From the IMG/VR virus record IMGVR_UViG_3300010354_000053, positions 40,758 through 104,757 of that record: a DNA stretch of 64,000 nt; one strand, given 5' to 3'. The notes below the pieces were generated by a model, which saw only the letters and a program-made list of their open reading frames with translations, was not told the origin of the DNA and did no database searches. Below are positions 24,842-34,034 of the stretch, in pieces (position 1 is the stretch's first letter; each line of letters starts with the position of its first letter). Both the position numbers and the translations under genes were made by a program. Source of the stretch: a virus.

Positions 24842-26202
24842 GCTCCGAAATTAAAGATAATATTGTTAATTTTGATGCTAGGTTTCTCAAAGGGGCAATT
24901 CTTCGTTTAGTGTTGCAGCCAGCAATGATTGACAAATACCGTGAATATTTATATCCGGAAATGTTTGATATTGGCGACGAAAATCAGTCATTATTTCGTA
25001 TTGCAAAAGTACTGCTAGATCGCTCTAAGAATGAACCTGTATCTATGGAAGCACTATTAGGCTGGCTAAACCTACAGCCTTCGGGAGATGGGCGCGATGC
25101 AAGTATGCAGCTGGCCGAAAAAATGCGATTAGATGCAGATTTGTATAAGTTTGCACAAAACGACGGCTATTTTGCTGAATTCTTGCGATACCTCAAGGCA
25201 CAAACTTTTATTAATTCACACAAATCGGTTACTAAAAAATTTAAAAATACTGATTTTGATTCCGCTTATCGAGATCTTGAAGTAACACTTAGCAAAATCA
25301 AGTCGATTGGTACCGAAGAAGAAGAAACTGTAAATTGGGAGACTGCCCATAAATTTTTAGAAGAAAACTCACAAAAACGGTATAAACGATTTAAAATTGG
25401 TATTACTGATTTTGATACTATGGCTGGCTTTGAAGAACAGTCTATGAATTTGTTTATCTCTACTTCTGGTGGGGGCAAGAGCATGATGTCCATCCACCTA
25501 ATTGTTCAAGCTGTTCGACAGCAAAAACACGTGCACGCAATCTTTGTAGAAGATCGCCAACCAACTATTTTGCGTCGTTTATATGCAAACATGACTGGCA
25601 TTCCTATTAATGAATTATCTAAATATACTGATCTATCTCAAGACAAAAAGAATGCTATTCGTGCAGCATCTGTTGAGTTACAAAAATATGTAACGATTGA
25701 TTTTGTATATCAAAATCCACCATCTTCTATTTTGCAAAAAATATCTGAAAAAAATCGTGAACGCAGAAATCAAGGATTACCAGAAAATAAAGTTGTAATC
25801 ATTGACTACATTCAACATATTGGACATATGGCCCCGGGCGATAGCATGCATGAAAAACTCCATCGTGCTATGGCAGATTTTAAGGATTTTTGTTTAAAAC
25901 ATCATATGATTGGGTTTACGCACTTCCAAGTAAATCGTTCTGGCGCTGCAATGCTGCGCAATAACGACGAAAATCAATTAATTGACATGAGTATGATTTC
26001 GGGTTCATATAATGCTTGCTTTGTGGCCGATAATATTATTTCTATTAATAGAACCCCACAAATGCGTATCGATAATGAAGCAGTCCTGTACGTTATCAAA
26101 GGGCGGGAAGGATGTAATGAAAATAAATATAAAGTTAAAACAGACTTTGCCTACGGTATTTATCGTATGGAAACTGCTGAAAAACTGGAAGATGTTCTCT
26201 GA
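24838..26202 (+). CDS. DnaB/gp41-type replicative helicase
   Basis: 454 aa. Walker A is STSGGGKSMMS (about 205-215), Walker B is VVIIDYIQHI, and the FTHFQVNRSG and RDD-like regions match the RecA-type core of DnaB helicases. The N-terminal domain (about 1-180) is helical and unlike bacterial DnaB-N. It unwinds the fork 5' to 3' and would interact with a primase. First strong gene of the replication/nucleotide string (helicase, NrdB, NrdA, primase). Confidence 0.87.
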   Translation: MSSEIKDNIVNFDARFLKGAILRLVLQPAMIDKYREYLYPEMFDIGDENQSLFRIAKVLLDRSKNEPVSMEALLGWLNLQPSGDGRDASMQLAEKMRLDADLYKFAQNDGYFAEFLRYLKAQTFINSHKSVTKKFKNTDFDSAYRDLEVTLSKIKSIGTEEEETVNWETAHKFLEENSQKRYKRFKIGITDFDTMAGFEEQSMNLFISTSGGGKSMMSIHLIVQAVRQQKHVHAIFVEDRQPTILRRLYANMTGIPINELSKYTDLSQDKKNAIRAASVELQKYVTIDFVYQNPPSSILQKISEKNRERRNQGLPENKVVIIDYIQHIGHMAPGDSMHEKLHRAMADFKDFCLKHHMIGFTHFQVNRSGAAMLRNNDENQLIDMSMISGSYNACFVADNIISINRTPQMRIDNEAVLYVIKGREGCNENKYKVKTDFAYGIYRMETAEKLEDVL

Positions 26203-26312
26203 AGTGTATTTGCATAATCAAAACAATGTTTTAAATATTTTAGTATTAAATTTTTAAATACCCGAGCGACAATAGAACTCTAGTCTAGATTTCTAATGGG
26301 AGCATTTTTTCG

Positions 26313-27293
26313 ATGCAAGCTTTGCCAAAAATTTTGCAGAAGCGGACGAATTTTAGACCATTTATATACCCAACAGCCTTCGATATTTTTGAAAAACAGC
26401 AAAAAGCACATTGGAATCCTTCAGAAGTTGAAATGGATGCTGATGTCCACCAGTACCACACTGAATTTTCTGAAAAAGAAAAACATGCAATTACAACTAT
26501 CTTAAAAATTTTCACGCAAACAGAAAATATTGTAGCTGATTATTGGACAAATGTTGTTGCCAAATGGTTTGTCCAGCCGGAAATTTGTATGATGGCAAAC
26601 ACATTTGCTTCATTCGAAGCAATTCATGCACAGGCATATGACAAGCTTAATACTGCTCTTGGTCTTGATACAAAAGAATTTTATTTGTCGTTTCTTGATG
26701 ATGAAGATTTAAAACATAAAACAGAATTTATTGAATCTAAAATGAAGATCAACGACGTAACTGACCTGCCGTTATCCCTTGCCGTTTTTTCCGGCTTTAC
26801 TGAAGGCGTATCGTTATTTAGCTCATTTGCAATTCTATTAAATTTTCAACGTTTTAATAAACTAAAAGACGTAGCAAATATTATTAGTTGGTCTATTCGA
26901 GATGAGAGCCTTCATTCTTCTGCCGGATGCTGGCTATTTAAAACACTTGTCGCTGAAATCAACTATTCTAAAGAACAGATAGCTGTTCTTGAAGAAGAAG
27001 TAAAAACTGCAGCAGAGCATATTCACGATATGGAAATGATTTATATCGATAAAATCTTCTTGGAAGACGAACTTGAAGGATTGAAAAAAGACGATATGAA
27101 AAACTTTATCAAACATCGTATCAATCAAAAAATGCGCGATCTTGGATTTAATGACATTTATACTAATCTTCCAACAGATAAAGTCGGTTCGTGGTTTAAT
27201 CCTCTGAACCAAGCCGTAGAATTTGTAGACTTCTTTGAAGCTAGGTCTACAAATTATGTCAAAGGTTGGAATTTCGGCAACATTAGCTGGTAA
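26313..27293 (+). CDS. nrdB: Ribonucleotide reductase small subunit (class I)
   Basis: 326 aa. Diiron ligands are seen as TENIVADYW (E71), FEAIHAQAY (E102, H105, radical Y109 in the position of E. coli Y122), FTEGVSLF and RDESLHSSAG (E, H). It generates the tyrosyl radical used by NrdA to reduce NDPs to dNDPs. The radical tyrosine is kept, so a standard class Ia/Ib mechanism is expected. A GGGAG lies upstream. 30 nt before nrdA. Confidence 0.93.
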   Translation: MQALPKILQKRTNFRPFIYPTAFDIFEKQQKAHWNPSEVEMDADVHQYHTEFSEKEKHAITTILKIFTQTENIVADYWTNVVAKWFVQPEICMMANTFASFEAIHAQAYDKLNTALGLDTKEFYLSFLDDEDLKHKTEFIESKMKINDVTDLPLSLAVFSGFTEGVSLFSSFAILLNFQRFNKLKDVANIISWSIRDESLHSSAGCWLFKTLVAEINYSKEQIAVLEEEVKTAAEHIHDMEMIYIDKIFLEDELEGLKKDDMKNFIKHRINQKMRDLGFNDIYTNLPTDKVGSWFNPLNQAVEFVDFFEARSTNYVKGWNFGNISW

Positions 27294-27323
27294 GCATCAC
27301 CCTCCTACAAGAGAATATAAATT

Positions 27324-28991
27324 ATGAAACTAAAAGACCTAAAGTCTTCCCTCGAAGCTCCCCAATGGCTTACTGAAGAAGGATTCATTACTCTTTCTAA
27401 GGGATATTTACTACCAGAAGAAACGCCAAAGGGTATGTACAGGCGTGTTGCTAAGGCAGCTGCCTCTTATTTGCCGAATAATCAAAAAAAATGGGAAGAA
27501 GATTTCTTTAACGTTATTTGGAATAATTGGCTTTGCCTCGCCACTCCGGTTGCATCTAACTTTGGCGCTGAGCGCGGACTACCAATCAGTTGTTTTGGTA
27601 GTTATGTTGACGACAGTATTTATTCTATCTTCGATAAAAATCTTGAAGTTGCAGTTCTTAGTAAGCATGGTGGTGGCACTTCTAGTTTTCTTGGTGACGT
27701 GCGTGGGCGCGGTTCTTTGATTAATGGCGGTGGTTCTAGTAACGGAACCACTAGTTGGGTCGAAGTATTACGCACAACCGTTAACCAAGTATCACAAAAC
27801 GGCATTCGCCGTGGTCAACATGCTACATACATTCCAATCGATCATGATGATTTTGATGAATTTGTTGATGTAAGAAAACACTTAGATGGTATCCATCTTG
27901 GCGTAAGTATTACTGATGAATTTTTGCAAAAATGCGAAAACGGAGACCAAGAAGCGCTTCGTCGTTGGTTCAAACTATTAAAGGCAAGAATGGAAACTGG
28001 CGAGCCTTACATTCTTTTTATTGATCGTGTTAATAAACAAAACCCCCCTATGTACGCAAAAAATAATCTAAGCGTCAAAGCAAGCAATCTTTGCTCAGAA
28101 ATTGTTTTGCACTCCGATGCAGAACACTCTTTTGTTTGTTGTTTGTCTTCTATGAATCTAGCAAAATGGGATGAATGGAAAGATACCAATGCAGTGTTTG
28201 TGGCGACCGTATTTTTAGATTGTGTAATGGAAGAATTTATTCGAAAGGCTTCTAAAATTCGAGGAATCGAAGCGGCGGTGCGCTTTGCGCAAAAATCAAG
28301 AGCGCTTGGTTTGGGTGTATTGGGCTATCACACATATTTACAGCACAATATGATTTCGTTCGATAGCTTGCAGGCAAGAATATTCAACCACACTTGGGCT
28401 AAATATATCAAAACTGAAGCGCAAAAAGCTACTGAATGGATGGCGCAAGAACTTGGCGAACCAGAATGGTGTAAAGGGTTTGGAGTTCGCAACACACATT
28501 TGCTTGCAATTGCACCTACAACATCCAATGCAATTATTTCAGGAGGTGTTTCTCAAGGAATTGAGCCAATCGTGGCTAATGCGTATGTACAAAAAACCGC
28601 AAAAGGGACTTTCATTAGAAAAAACCCTACTCTGGTGCAATATCTAGATAAATTAAGTCTAAACACTGATGATATTTGGGAAAAAATTATCGATAATAAC
28701 GGTAGTATTTCAGATATCATTGGTATTAGCGAAGAAGCTAAAGAAGTATTTAAAACTGCTTATGAAATTAACCAAAAAGAAATTATTTTTCAGGCTAATC
28801 AAAGGCAGAAGTATATTTGCCAGGCACAGTCCTTAAATTTATTCTTTGATGCTAATGAAAGTCCTGAGTGGATTCATAAAATCCACAAAGAGGCTGCGTT
28901 AATGCCAAACATTAAATCTTTATATTACGTAAGATCGATGGCTGGTATTAAAGCTGAAAAAGCTGAGGCTTGCAAAAGCTGCGAGGGTTAG
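27324..28991 (+). CDS. nrdA: Ribonucleotide reductase large subunit (class I), lacking ATP-cone
   Basis: 555 aa, short against about 760 in E. coli NrdA. Active-site cysteines are found in LPISCFG, SNLCSEI and CCLSSMNL, with the SGGVSQGIEP phosphate-binding loop and a C-terminal CKSC tail that is re-reduced by a thioredoxin-type protein. The N-terminal ATP-cone that gives dATP inhibition is missing, so the enzyme is probably free from that control, as is common in phage reductases. Coupled to nrdB. Confidence 0.93.
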   Translation: MKLKDLKSSLEAPQWLTEEGFITLSKGYLLPEETPKGMYRRVAKAAASYLPNNQKKWEEDFFNVIWNNWLCLATPVASNFGAERGLPISCFGSYVDDSIYSIFDKNLEVAVLSKHGGGTSSFLGDVRGRGSLINGGGSSNGTTSWVEVLRTTVNQVSQNGIRRGQHATYIPIDHDDFDEFVDVRKHLDGIHLGVSITDEFLQKCENGDQEALRRWFKLLKARMETGEPYILFIDRVNKQNPPMYAKNNLSVKASNLCSEIVLHSDAEHSFVCCLSSMNLAKWDEWKDTNAVFVATVFLDCVMEEFIRKASKIRGIEAAVRFAQKSRALGLGVLGYHTYLQHNMISFDSLQARIFNHTWAKYIKTEAQKATEWMAQELGEPEWCKGFGVRNTHLLAIAPTTSNAIISGGVSQGIEPIVANAYVQKTAKGTFIRKNPTLVQYLDKLSLNTDDIWEKIIDNNGSISDIIGISEEAKEVFKTAYEINQKEIIFQANQRQKYICQAQSLNLFFDANESPEWIHKIHKEAALMPNIKSLYYVRSMAGIKAEKAEACKSCEG

Positions 28992-29033
28992 TCATAATAC
29001 CCTCGATTTGGCATTATTGTCGCGGAGGGTGTT

Positions 29034-29561
29034 ATGAATTTATTTGTTATTGGGAACCAAAAAGAAAGCGCTCAAGCTCTTGATGACCGTCGTTTGGTAA
29101 AAATGACAGTTGAAACTTTACAGTTGTTTGCATACGCTATGAACAACTTGGAAATTTCCGACTCGTTTTATCCAATTTCAAAAGAAACTGGCCTGCCATA
29201 TAAGTCAAAAAACTCCCACACTAAACATCCGGTAACCTTGTGGCTACAAAAATCTGTTGGAAACTTTGACTGGATGTTTATTTATCTGCAAGAAATGATG
29301 GCAGAATACGAGCATCGCTTTAATAAGCCGTCATTCGTTGACCCAATTAACTTAGAGCGCATCCAATCTGCTAGAGGCTTGTGGCCAGTCGGTCAACTCA
29401 CACCTTTTGCAAACTGTTCATTACACCAAGATATCGAAGATACTCTAGTTGCCTATAAGAAAACACTAGTGGACAAGTGGAAAAAAGGAGAACTTTCTAC
29501 TAAAACCATTCCACGGTGGACAAAGCGGGGGCGACCAAACTTTGAGCTCACATCATGCTGA
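29034..29561 (+). CDS. Conserved phage protein of the LDDRRLVKM family
   Basis: 175 aa. The opening LFVIGNQKESAQALDDRRLV and following KMTVETLQL, HTKHPVTLWLQKS, and EYEHRF segments match a family found in many phages. Automatic annotation sometimes labels it as pyrimidine-dimer glycosylase-like, but I do not see the T4 endonuclease V active-site sequence. Its place between NrdA and primase suggests a nucleotide or DNA-repair role. It overlaps the primase start by 20 nt. Confidence 0.65.
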   Translation: MNLFVIGNQKESAQALDDRRLVKMTVETLQLFAYAMNNLEISDSFYPISKETGLPYKSKNSHTKHPVTLWLQKSVGNFDWMFIYLQEMMAEYEHRFNKPSFVDPINLERIQSARGLWPVGQLTPFANCSLHQDIEDTLVAYKKTLVDKWKKGELSTKTIPRWTKRGRPNFELTSC

Positions 29562-30642
29562 AACAGCAATTATAAACATCCTAGATAAATATGCGATTGA
29601 TTATAAAGCCAATCGCAGATCTTTGATTTTGAAGTTTTGTCCTAGCTGCGGCAAAAGTAAGTATTCTGTTTGGCTATTAAAACCTGAAGACGATGAAACT
29701 AAAGTATTTGGTCAATGCTGGGTTTGCGGTGCAAAGTTCTCACTACTTAAATATCTTGTTGATTGCGGTGCCGATAGTTATAAAAAAATTCGTTCAGAGT
29801 TATTTGGACGACAAATATCTAAACCAAATGCGGGCATGTTTGATCTTGATGAACCTATGCCGCATACACCGATTAATCAACCTCATGAAACTTTAAAACT
29901 GCAGCATTGTCCTATTCCTGGAACATTTCATAAAGTATATGATTGGCCAAGTAATCCTGTATCTGTTTACGCAAGACGGCGCGGTGTTGTTGGTGATTTA
30001 ACACATGAAGTATTTATTGATCCATTTGCAAGAGCTGTTGCATTTCCTATTTACTGTTTTGATACTTTAGTTGGTTTTCAAAAACGTTTCATTTCACCAG
30101 ACGCAAGAATAAAAGTTCATACTGACGCAAATCTGCCTAAAGCTCATGCATTTGTAAAATTTGGCGAAATACAAGATCCAATATGCGTAGTAGAGGGACC
30201 GTTCGATGCTATTTCAGCAGTATGGTTTGGGTATTATGGGATAGCTACAATGGGAGCGCAGATATCTGCATCTCAGGCAAGGCAAATTGCAATGATGGCC
30301 ATGGAACAGAATCCAGATAACCCAAAGGTATATATAGGTCTAGATCCTGATGAAGCCGGGGAAAATGGCTCTTGCAAACTCGCCAGGTTCTTAGATTTTT
30401 ATGGTGTGAAGTATGAACGCGTTGTTCCTAGAATTGAGACCGAGGATTTCAACTCTATGCTAGTCAAATATTCAGGATTAGATCTTGAAACACAAGATAA
30501 ATTGCTAAAAATTACAAATCTGGTAGAATCAAAATATTGGTGGACTCCAAATGTATTAAGAATAGATGATATTTTTGAACAACAAAAAGTGCAGAAAATG
30601 AACAAAATGCTAAAAGACTTAGGAGAACAGAACAAAAAATGA
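29542..30642 (+). CDS. DnaG-type primase (zinc ribbon plus TOPRIM)
   Basis: 366 aa. N-terminal zinc ribbon with CPSC (33-36) and CWVC (59-62), then the TOPRIM domain with VVEGPFDAIS and GLDPDEAG metal-binding motifs. It synthesises RNA primers for lagging-strand replication with the DnaB-type helicase. The start is TTG at 29542 with GGGGG upstream; there is no ATG before the zinc ribbon. Compact, like T4 gp61. The phage also has an AEP-type primase, so their division of labour is an open question. Confidence 0.85.
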   Translation: MSSHHAETAIINILDKYAIDYKANRRSLILKFCPSCGKSKYSVWLLKPEDDETKVFGQCWVCGAKFSLLKYLVDCGADSYKKIRSELFGRQISKPNAGMFDLDEPMPHTPINQPHETLKLQHCPIPGTFHKVYDWPSNPVSVYARRRGVVGDLTHEVFIDPFARAVAFPIYCFDTLVGFQKRFISPDARIKVHTDANLPKAHAFVKFGEIQDPICVVEGPFDAISAVWFGYYGIATMGAQISASQARQIAMMAMEQNPDNPKVYIGLDPDEAGENGSCKLARFLDFYGVKYERVVPRIETEDFNSMLVKYSGLDLETQDKLLKITNLVESKYWWTPNVLRIDDIFEQQKVQKMNKMLKDLGEQNKK

Positions 30643-30878
30643 ACCCACAACGTTTTATTTATCAAGTCCGTAAAAACGATACTGAACACTATATTGCAAG
30701 AATGGACTTAAATGCTAATTCTGAGCTACAAATGCGAAAAATTGGCGAATTAGAATGGTTTGTTGTGTCCCCTTGGGATGAACTATCAAATAAAACTAAG
30801 CCTATTAGCGACTGGCTTGGACAAAATGAAATAAAAAATTTTCTTTACAACAACGGGCTTTCAAACTCAATATTATGA
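30639..30878 (+). CDS. Unknown small protein
   Basis: 79 aa; starts 4 nt inside the primase gene (ATGA overlap). No motif recognised. Contains an ELEWFVVSPWDEL stretch. Co-expressed with primase. Confidence 0.6.
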   Translation: MNPQRFIYQVRKNDTEHYIARMDLNANSELQMRKIGELEWFVVSPWDELSNKTKPISDWLGQNEIKNFLYNNGLSNSIL

Positions 30879-31168
30879 ATTATTTGTATAAAGTTTATCA
30901 AAAATTAAATTTTAACAAAAACACAAACGCCTATGAGGTAGAGTCTTGGGAGGTACATAGATTAAATCCCGAGACACTTGAAATTTTTTATTTATCAGGT
31001 TTAACAAGTACAATAGGTCGTTTTGACCTTTGGCTCCCTGTGTATCCTTCCATGCTAATCAATCTAGCCGCTATGACGGAAGACTTTCTTTCAATAGAAG
31101 ATACTATTTATTTTTTAGAGAAAAATGAGCAAAAAAAGCTGTCCGCTAAGCTCATGAATCATATTTAA
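30875..31168 (+). CDS. Unknown small protein
   Basis: 97 aa, coupled by ATGA overlap to the previous gene. Beta-rich N-terminal half, no motif recognised. Last gene before the long gap ahead of the capsid gene. Confidence 0.6.
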   Translation: MNYLYKVYQKLNFNKNTNAYEVESWEVHRLNPETLEIFYLSGLTSTIGRFDLWLPVYPSMLINLAAMTEDFLSIEDTIYFLEKNEQKKLSAKLMNHI

Positions 31169-31438
31169 AGCTTATCTATCAACAATAAATATTACTCATG
31201 AACCATTTGTTGTTAATGCAAAACAATCTCATTTTATAATATTGATATGAATAAAATCTAATTATATTAGATATTTAACTTTGAATGTCATTTTATTTAA
31301 AAAAACTGGACATTTAATTAAATTGTCACTTTTTTTGTTTATGAATCTGTGTGTATAATTACTTTAACTCCATGAGTTTAAGCTTTTTGGTGTAGAATTG
31401 TATAAGAAATTTGTTTAACTCTTTAAGAGGTGTTATGT
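31169..31438 (+). promoter_or_regulatory. 270-nt non-coding leader region of the capsid gene
   Basis: No gene seen. It contains a hairpin ATCTAA/TTAGAT around 31256-31272 and a near-palindrome GACATTTAATTAAATTGTC at 31309-31327 followed by a T7 run, which may end the upstream operon. After it come a -10-like TATAAT at 31354, and two related TTTAACTC repeats (about 31363 and 31414) in the leader just before the ribosome-binding site. It is one of the longest intergenic stretches in the window and likely controls capsid expression. Confidence 0.55.
31348..31359 (+). promoter_or_regulatory. Candidate capsid-gene promoter -10 element
   Basis: TGTGTGTATAAT with consensus TATAAT at 31354-31359. 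No clear -35 box, so an extended -10 or activator-dependent promoter is likely. The predicted 5' leader is about 75 nt. Confidence 0.45.
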
Positions 31439-32944
31439 ATGTCAGGTTTTAGTCCACTTAATCAGCAAGAGCTTCAAATGATCGCTCAGAAGCTAGAAAG
31501 CCTCAACAAGTCTTTCGCTGCTGGCTTCCCTGGTCTCAACAACGCAGGAAGAACTGGTACTTCTGCAATTGCTATTGATAGCCTTGAGCCTACCGTGCGT
31601 TCATTGACTCTTGAGGACGAAGACTTCCTCTTGACCAAAAACGTTCAAACTCTCAAAGCTACACAAACTACATATAGCTATGTAGTTAAGACAGCAGTTC
31701 GTAGCGGTATCGACACATGGGGCGTCGAAACATTCCTTCCACAAGAAGATGTTTCACAATACATGCGCGTTGCTGAAGTCCTTCGCGTTCAAGGTATTCG
31801 TAAAACAATTACTCACCTTGCACAAACCGTTAACTCTGCTGGCGGCTATATGCTTGACCTCGAAGCAGAGAACGACAAGAACGCAGCTATGTCAATGGCT
31901 GAAGGTCTTGAGCGTGCAATGTACATCGGTGGCGACATGTATCTTGACCAAAACGGTGAGATCGACAGCACTCTTGCTGCTAATCCCAACGCTCCTATGC
32001 GTATGCCACGCGGTATCCAAGCTCAAATCCGTGAAGGTAACAAGTCTGCTCGCGGTATCATCGGCGACTTCGTTGGCTACGGTAACAACCGTGTAACTTT
32101 CGCTGATGCTAAGGGCCAAGTTCTTACTAGGGGCCAAGTTGACAAGCTTGTTTCTGCAGTTCGCGAAAACCGCGGTCGTATCGTAGAAGCTCACTGTACT
32201 GTTGACCAACTTGTTCACTTCCGTGCTACATTCTTCCCATTTGAGCGCGGTGATCTTGGCGCAGCTTACGCTATTCGTGGTGCAAACGTTGAAGCTGAAG
32301 CTAAGTCTGGTTTCCCACTTCAAACAGTTGTTGGTACAGTTGATTTCATTCCTTCTGTATTCAAATATACTCGCGCTTATCCAGAGCCTGTCATGAGTTC
32401 CAGCGGAACAATTGCAACTCCTGTTATCTCAGGAACTGCTCAAGTTGCTGGTAATACATCATTCAAGGCTGGCGATGTTGTTAAATATGTTGTTCAAGCT
32501 GTTAACATCCACGGCATTTCAATGCCTTCAGCTGAAGTTTCTGTAACTATTGCTGCTGATGGTAACAAAGTTCAGCTTACAATCGGTGCTGTTCCTGGCG
32601 CTGAAGAGTTCGCTCTATTCCGCACTGCGGTTGGCGGCGCTTCTGGTACATGGAAAGCTTGCGGTCGTGTAATCGCTGCTCGCGCTGGTGCAACTACTGC
32701 GGTTGATGCACAAGCTATCCTTCCTGGCCTTGACAGCGTTGTGTTCCTACCAAAAGCTCAGTTCCGTGCTAAGCTTGCGGTTCTTGGCGAAATGCTTTCA
32801 AAGATGAAACTCGGCCTTCGCGGTCTTGTTGAAGAAACTCTTTATGTAAGTTACCTCGCAGTTGTTCTTGAACATGTACGTCATCACGGCCTCCTTGATA
32901 ACGTCTACCATGAGCTCAATGACGAGACCTACGGAAGCGTCTGA
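31439..32944 (+). CDS. Major capsid protein, with Ig/fibronectin-like inserted domain
   Basis: 501 aa. N-terminal LNQQELQMIAQKLESLNKSF and central ALEGYMLDLEAEN-like region read like SPO1/A511-type HK97-fold capsid proteins. An Ig/FN3-like domain is inserted at about residues 320-420 (DVVKYVVQAVNIHGISMPSA). ATG at 31439 has AAGAGG at the right distance; the GTG at 31430 falls on that site. Very strong codon bias, its own leader and a strong terminator fit the most abundant virion protein. No cleavage site was identified, though a prohead-protease-like gene is present at 54399. Confidence 0.75.
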   Translation: MSGFSPLNQQELQMIAQKLESLNKSFAAGFPGLNNAGRTGTSAIAIDSLEPTVRSLTLEDEDFLLTKNVQTLKATQTTYSYVVKTAVRSGIDTWGVETFLPQEDVSQYMRVAEVLRVQGIRKTITHLAQTVNSAGGYMLDLEAENDKNAAMSMAEGLERAMYIGGDMYLDQNGEIDSTLAANPNAPMRMPRGIQAQIREGNKSARGIIGDFVGYGNNRVTFADAKGQVLTRGQVDKLVSAVRENRGRIVEAHCTVDQLVHFRATFFPFERGDLGAAYAIRGANVEAEAKSGFPLQTVVGTVDFIPSVFKYTRAYPEPVMSSSGTIATPVISGTAQVAGNTSFKAGDVVKYVVQAVNIHGISMPSAEVSVTIAADGNKVQLTIGAVPGAEEFALFRTAVGGASGTWKACGRVIAARAGATTAVDAQAILPGLDSVVFLPKAQFRAKLAVLGEMLSKMKLGLRGLVEETLYVSYLAVVLEHVRHHGLLDNVYHELNDETYGSV

Positions 32945-32963
32945 TAAGACGCTAAAAAGAAGA

Positions 32964-32991
32964 AGGCTGGGTTTCCCCAGCCTTTTTTTTT
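32964..32991. terminator. Bidirectional terminator after the capsid gene
   Basis: 8-bp stem AGGCTGGG (32964-32971) / CCCAGCCT (32976-32983) with a TTTC loop and T8-9; the left side gives a U-rich run on the minus strand, so it also serves the convergent GMP-reductase-like gene, whose stop codon overlaps it. Confidence 0.9.
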
Positions 32992-34012
32992 ATTTCCTAA
33001 AATGTGATCCGTTTTCTTTTACGCCATTTGCAGTAACTAAAACAAACTCAGCAATGCTATGGAATTGCTCTAAATTAGCCGCGCCGCAATAAGAAAATGC
33101 TGATCTAAGACCACCATTAATTTGTTGCAATATAGTTTGTGTTTCTGTAATTGAAGAAATTATATGAGAAGAGCCCTCTGGCGCTCTGTGACTAGCTTCT
33201 TTATTTTGGTCTTTATAAGAGCTGAGGCTTGCAGAACCTCTAAATTCATTAGGACGCTCACAAGCTGTTGAGCCGGCTAACATTCCGCCAATCATAACTG
33301 CTTTTGCACCAGCTGCTAATGCCTTAGCAATATCTCCGCTTGTTTTACAACCACCATCGGCAATTAATGGATATTTATCTGGAGAATTATTCATTATGGC
33401 TGACAGCTGAGGAAATCCGCATCCGGTCACAGTTCGAGTTTCGCAGACAGAACCTGGGCCGATTCCAATTTTGTAACCAATAATATTACTTGGTTTTCTG
33501 TGTAAAACTGATCCATTGTCTGTTACCGATTTTAAAAATGGAAAAATATCAATAAAATTACCAATTACATAATCAATGTGAGGATGATCTTCTGCAATAT
33601 CTGCAAGAAACTCTGCAACTTGCGATTGAGCGGCGTGTGCAACATCAATAACAAACGTTTTGACTCCTAATTTTTCTAGCTCATCGTGCCGCTCTCTACT
33701 TTTTTTATCAATACCGATAGATGCCCAAAAATTTATACCCTGTTTAAGTAAACTTTCGGCAATAATACAGTTTTCTTCGACACTCATAAATCGATGGAGA
33801 CAGCCGATTCCACCCGCTTGGTGCATTGCTATACACATATTATGGCCAGTAATTGTGTCCATGTTTGCAGAAATAACTGGGAGTGTAAGATTAGTATAAC
33901 GGCCAATCTTGGTTGATAAATCAACTTCTGACCTAGAAGTAATTGTCGAAAACTTTGGGACAATTAAAACATCATCAAACGTATATCCTATTTTTTGACT
34001 TAAAAATGCCAT
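32990..34012 (-). CDS. guaC: GMP reductase/IMP dehydrogenase-family enzyme, probably GMP reductase
   Basis: 340 aa. The catalytic-cysteine loop reads GIGPGSVCETRTVTGCGFPQ, and TGxGFPQLSA is closer to GMP reductases than to IMP dehydrogenases. There are no CBS domains, again like GuaC. Also conserved: FDDVLIVPKFS at the start and DGGCKTSGDIAKALAAGA for phosphate binding. GMP reductase would convert GMP to IMP with NADPH and shift purines toward adenine nucleotides. ATG at 34012 has GAGG. The substrate preference cannot be settled from motifs alone. Confidence 0.78.
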   Translation of the reverse strand: MAFLSQKIGYTFDDVLIVPKFSTITSRSEVDLSTKIGRYTNLTLPVISANMDTITGHNMCIAMHQAGGIGCLHRFMSVEENCIIAESLLKQGINFWASIGIDKKSRERHDELEKLGVKTFVIDVAHAAQSQVAEFLADIAEDHPHIDYVIGNFIDIFPFLKSVTDNGSVLHRKPSNIIGYKIGIGPGSVCETRTVTGCGFPQLSAIMNNSPDKYPLIADGGCKTSGDIAKALAAGAKAVMIGGMLAGSTACERPNEFRGSASLSSYKDQNKEASHRAPEGSSHIISSITETQTILQQINGGLRSAFSYCGAANLEQFHSIAEFVLVTANGVKENGSHFRK

Positions 34013-34034
34013 TTTGTCCTCGTTATGCACGCCA

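Noticed and set aside
29034-29561. T4 endonuclease V-type pyrimidine dimer glycosylase
   Set aside because: Belongs to the LDDRRLVKM phage family; the T4 enzyme's N-terminal threonine active site region is not seen.
32990-34012. Part of a 2-aminoadenine (Z-genome) pathway
   Set aside because: No PurZ, DatZ or MazZ-like gene in the window; a GMP reductase alone does not indicate it.
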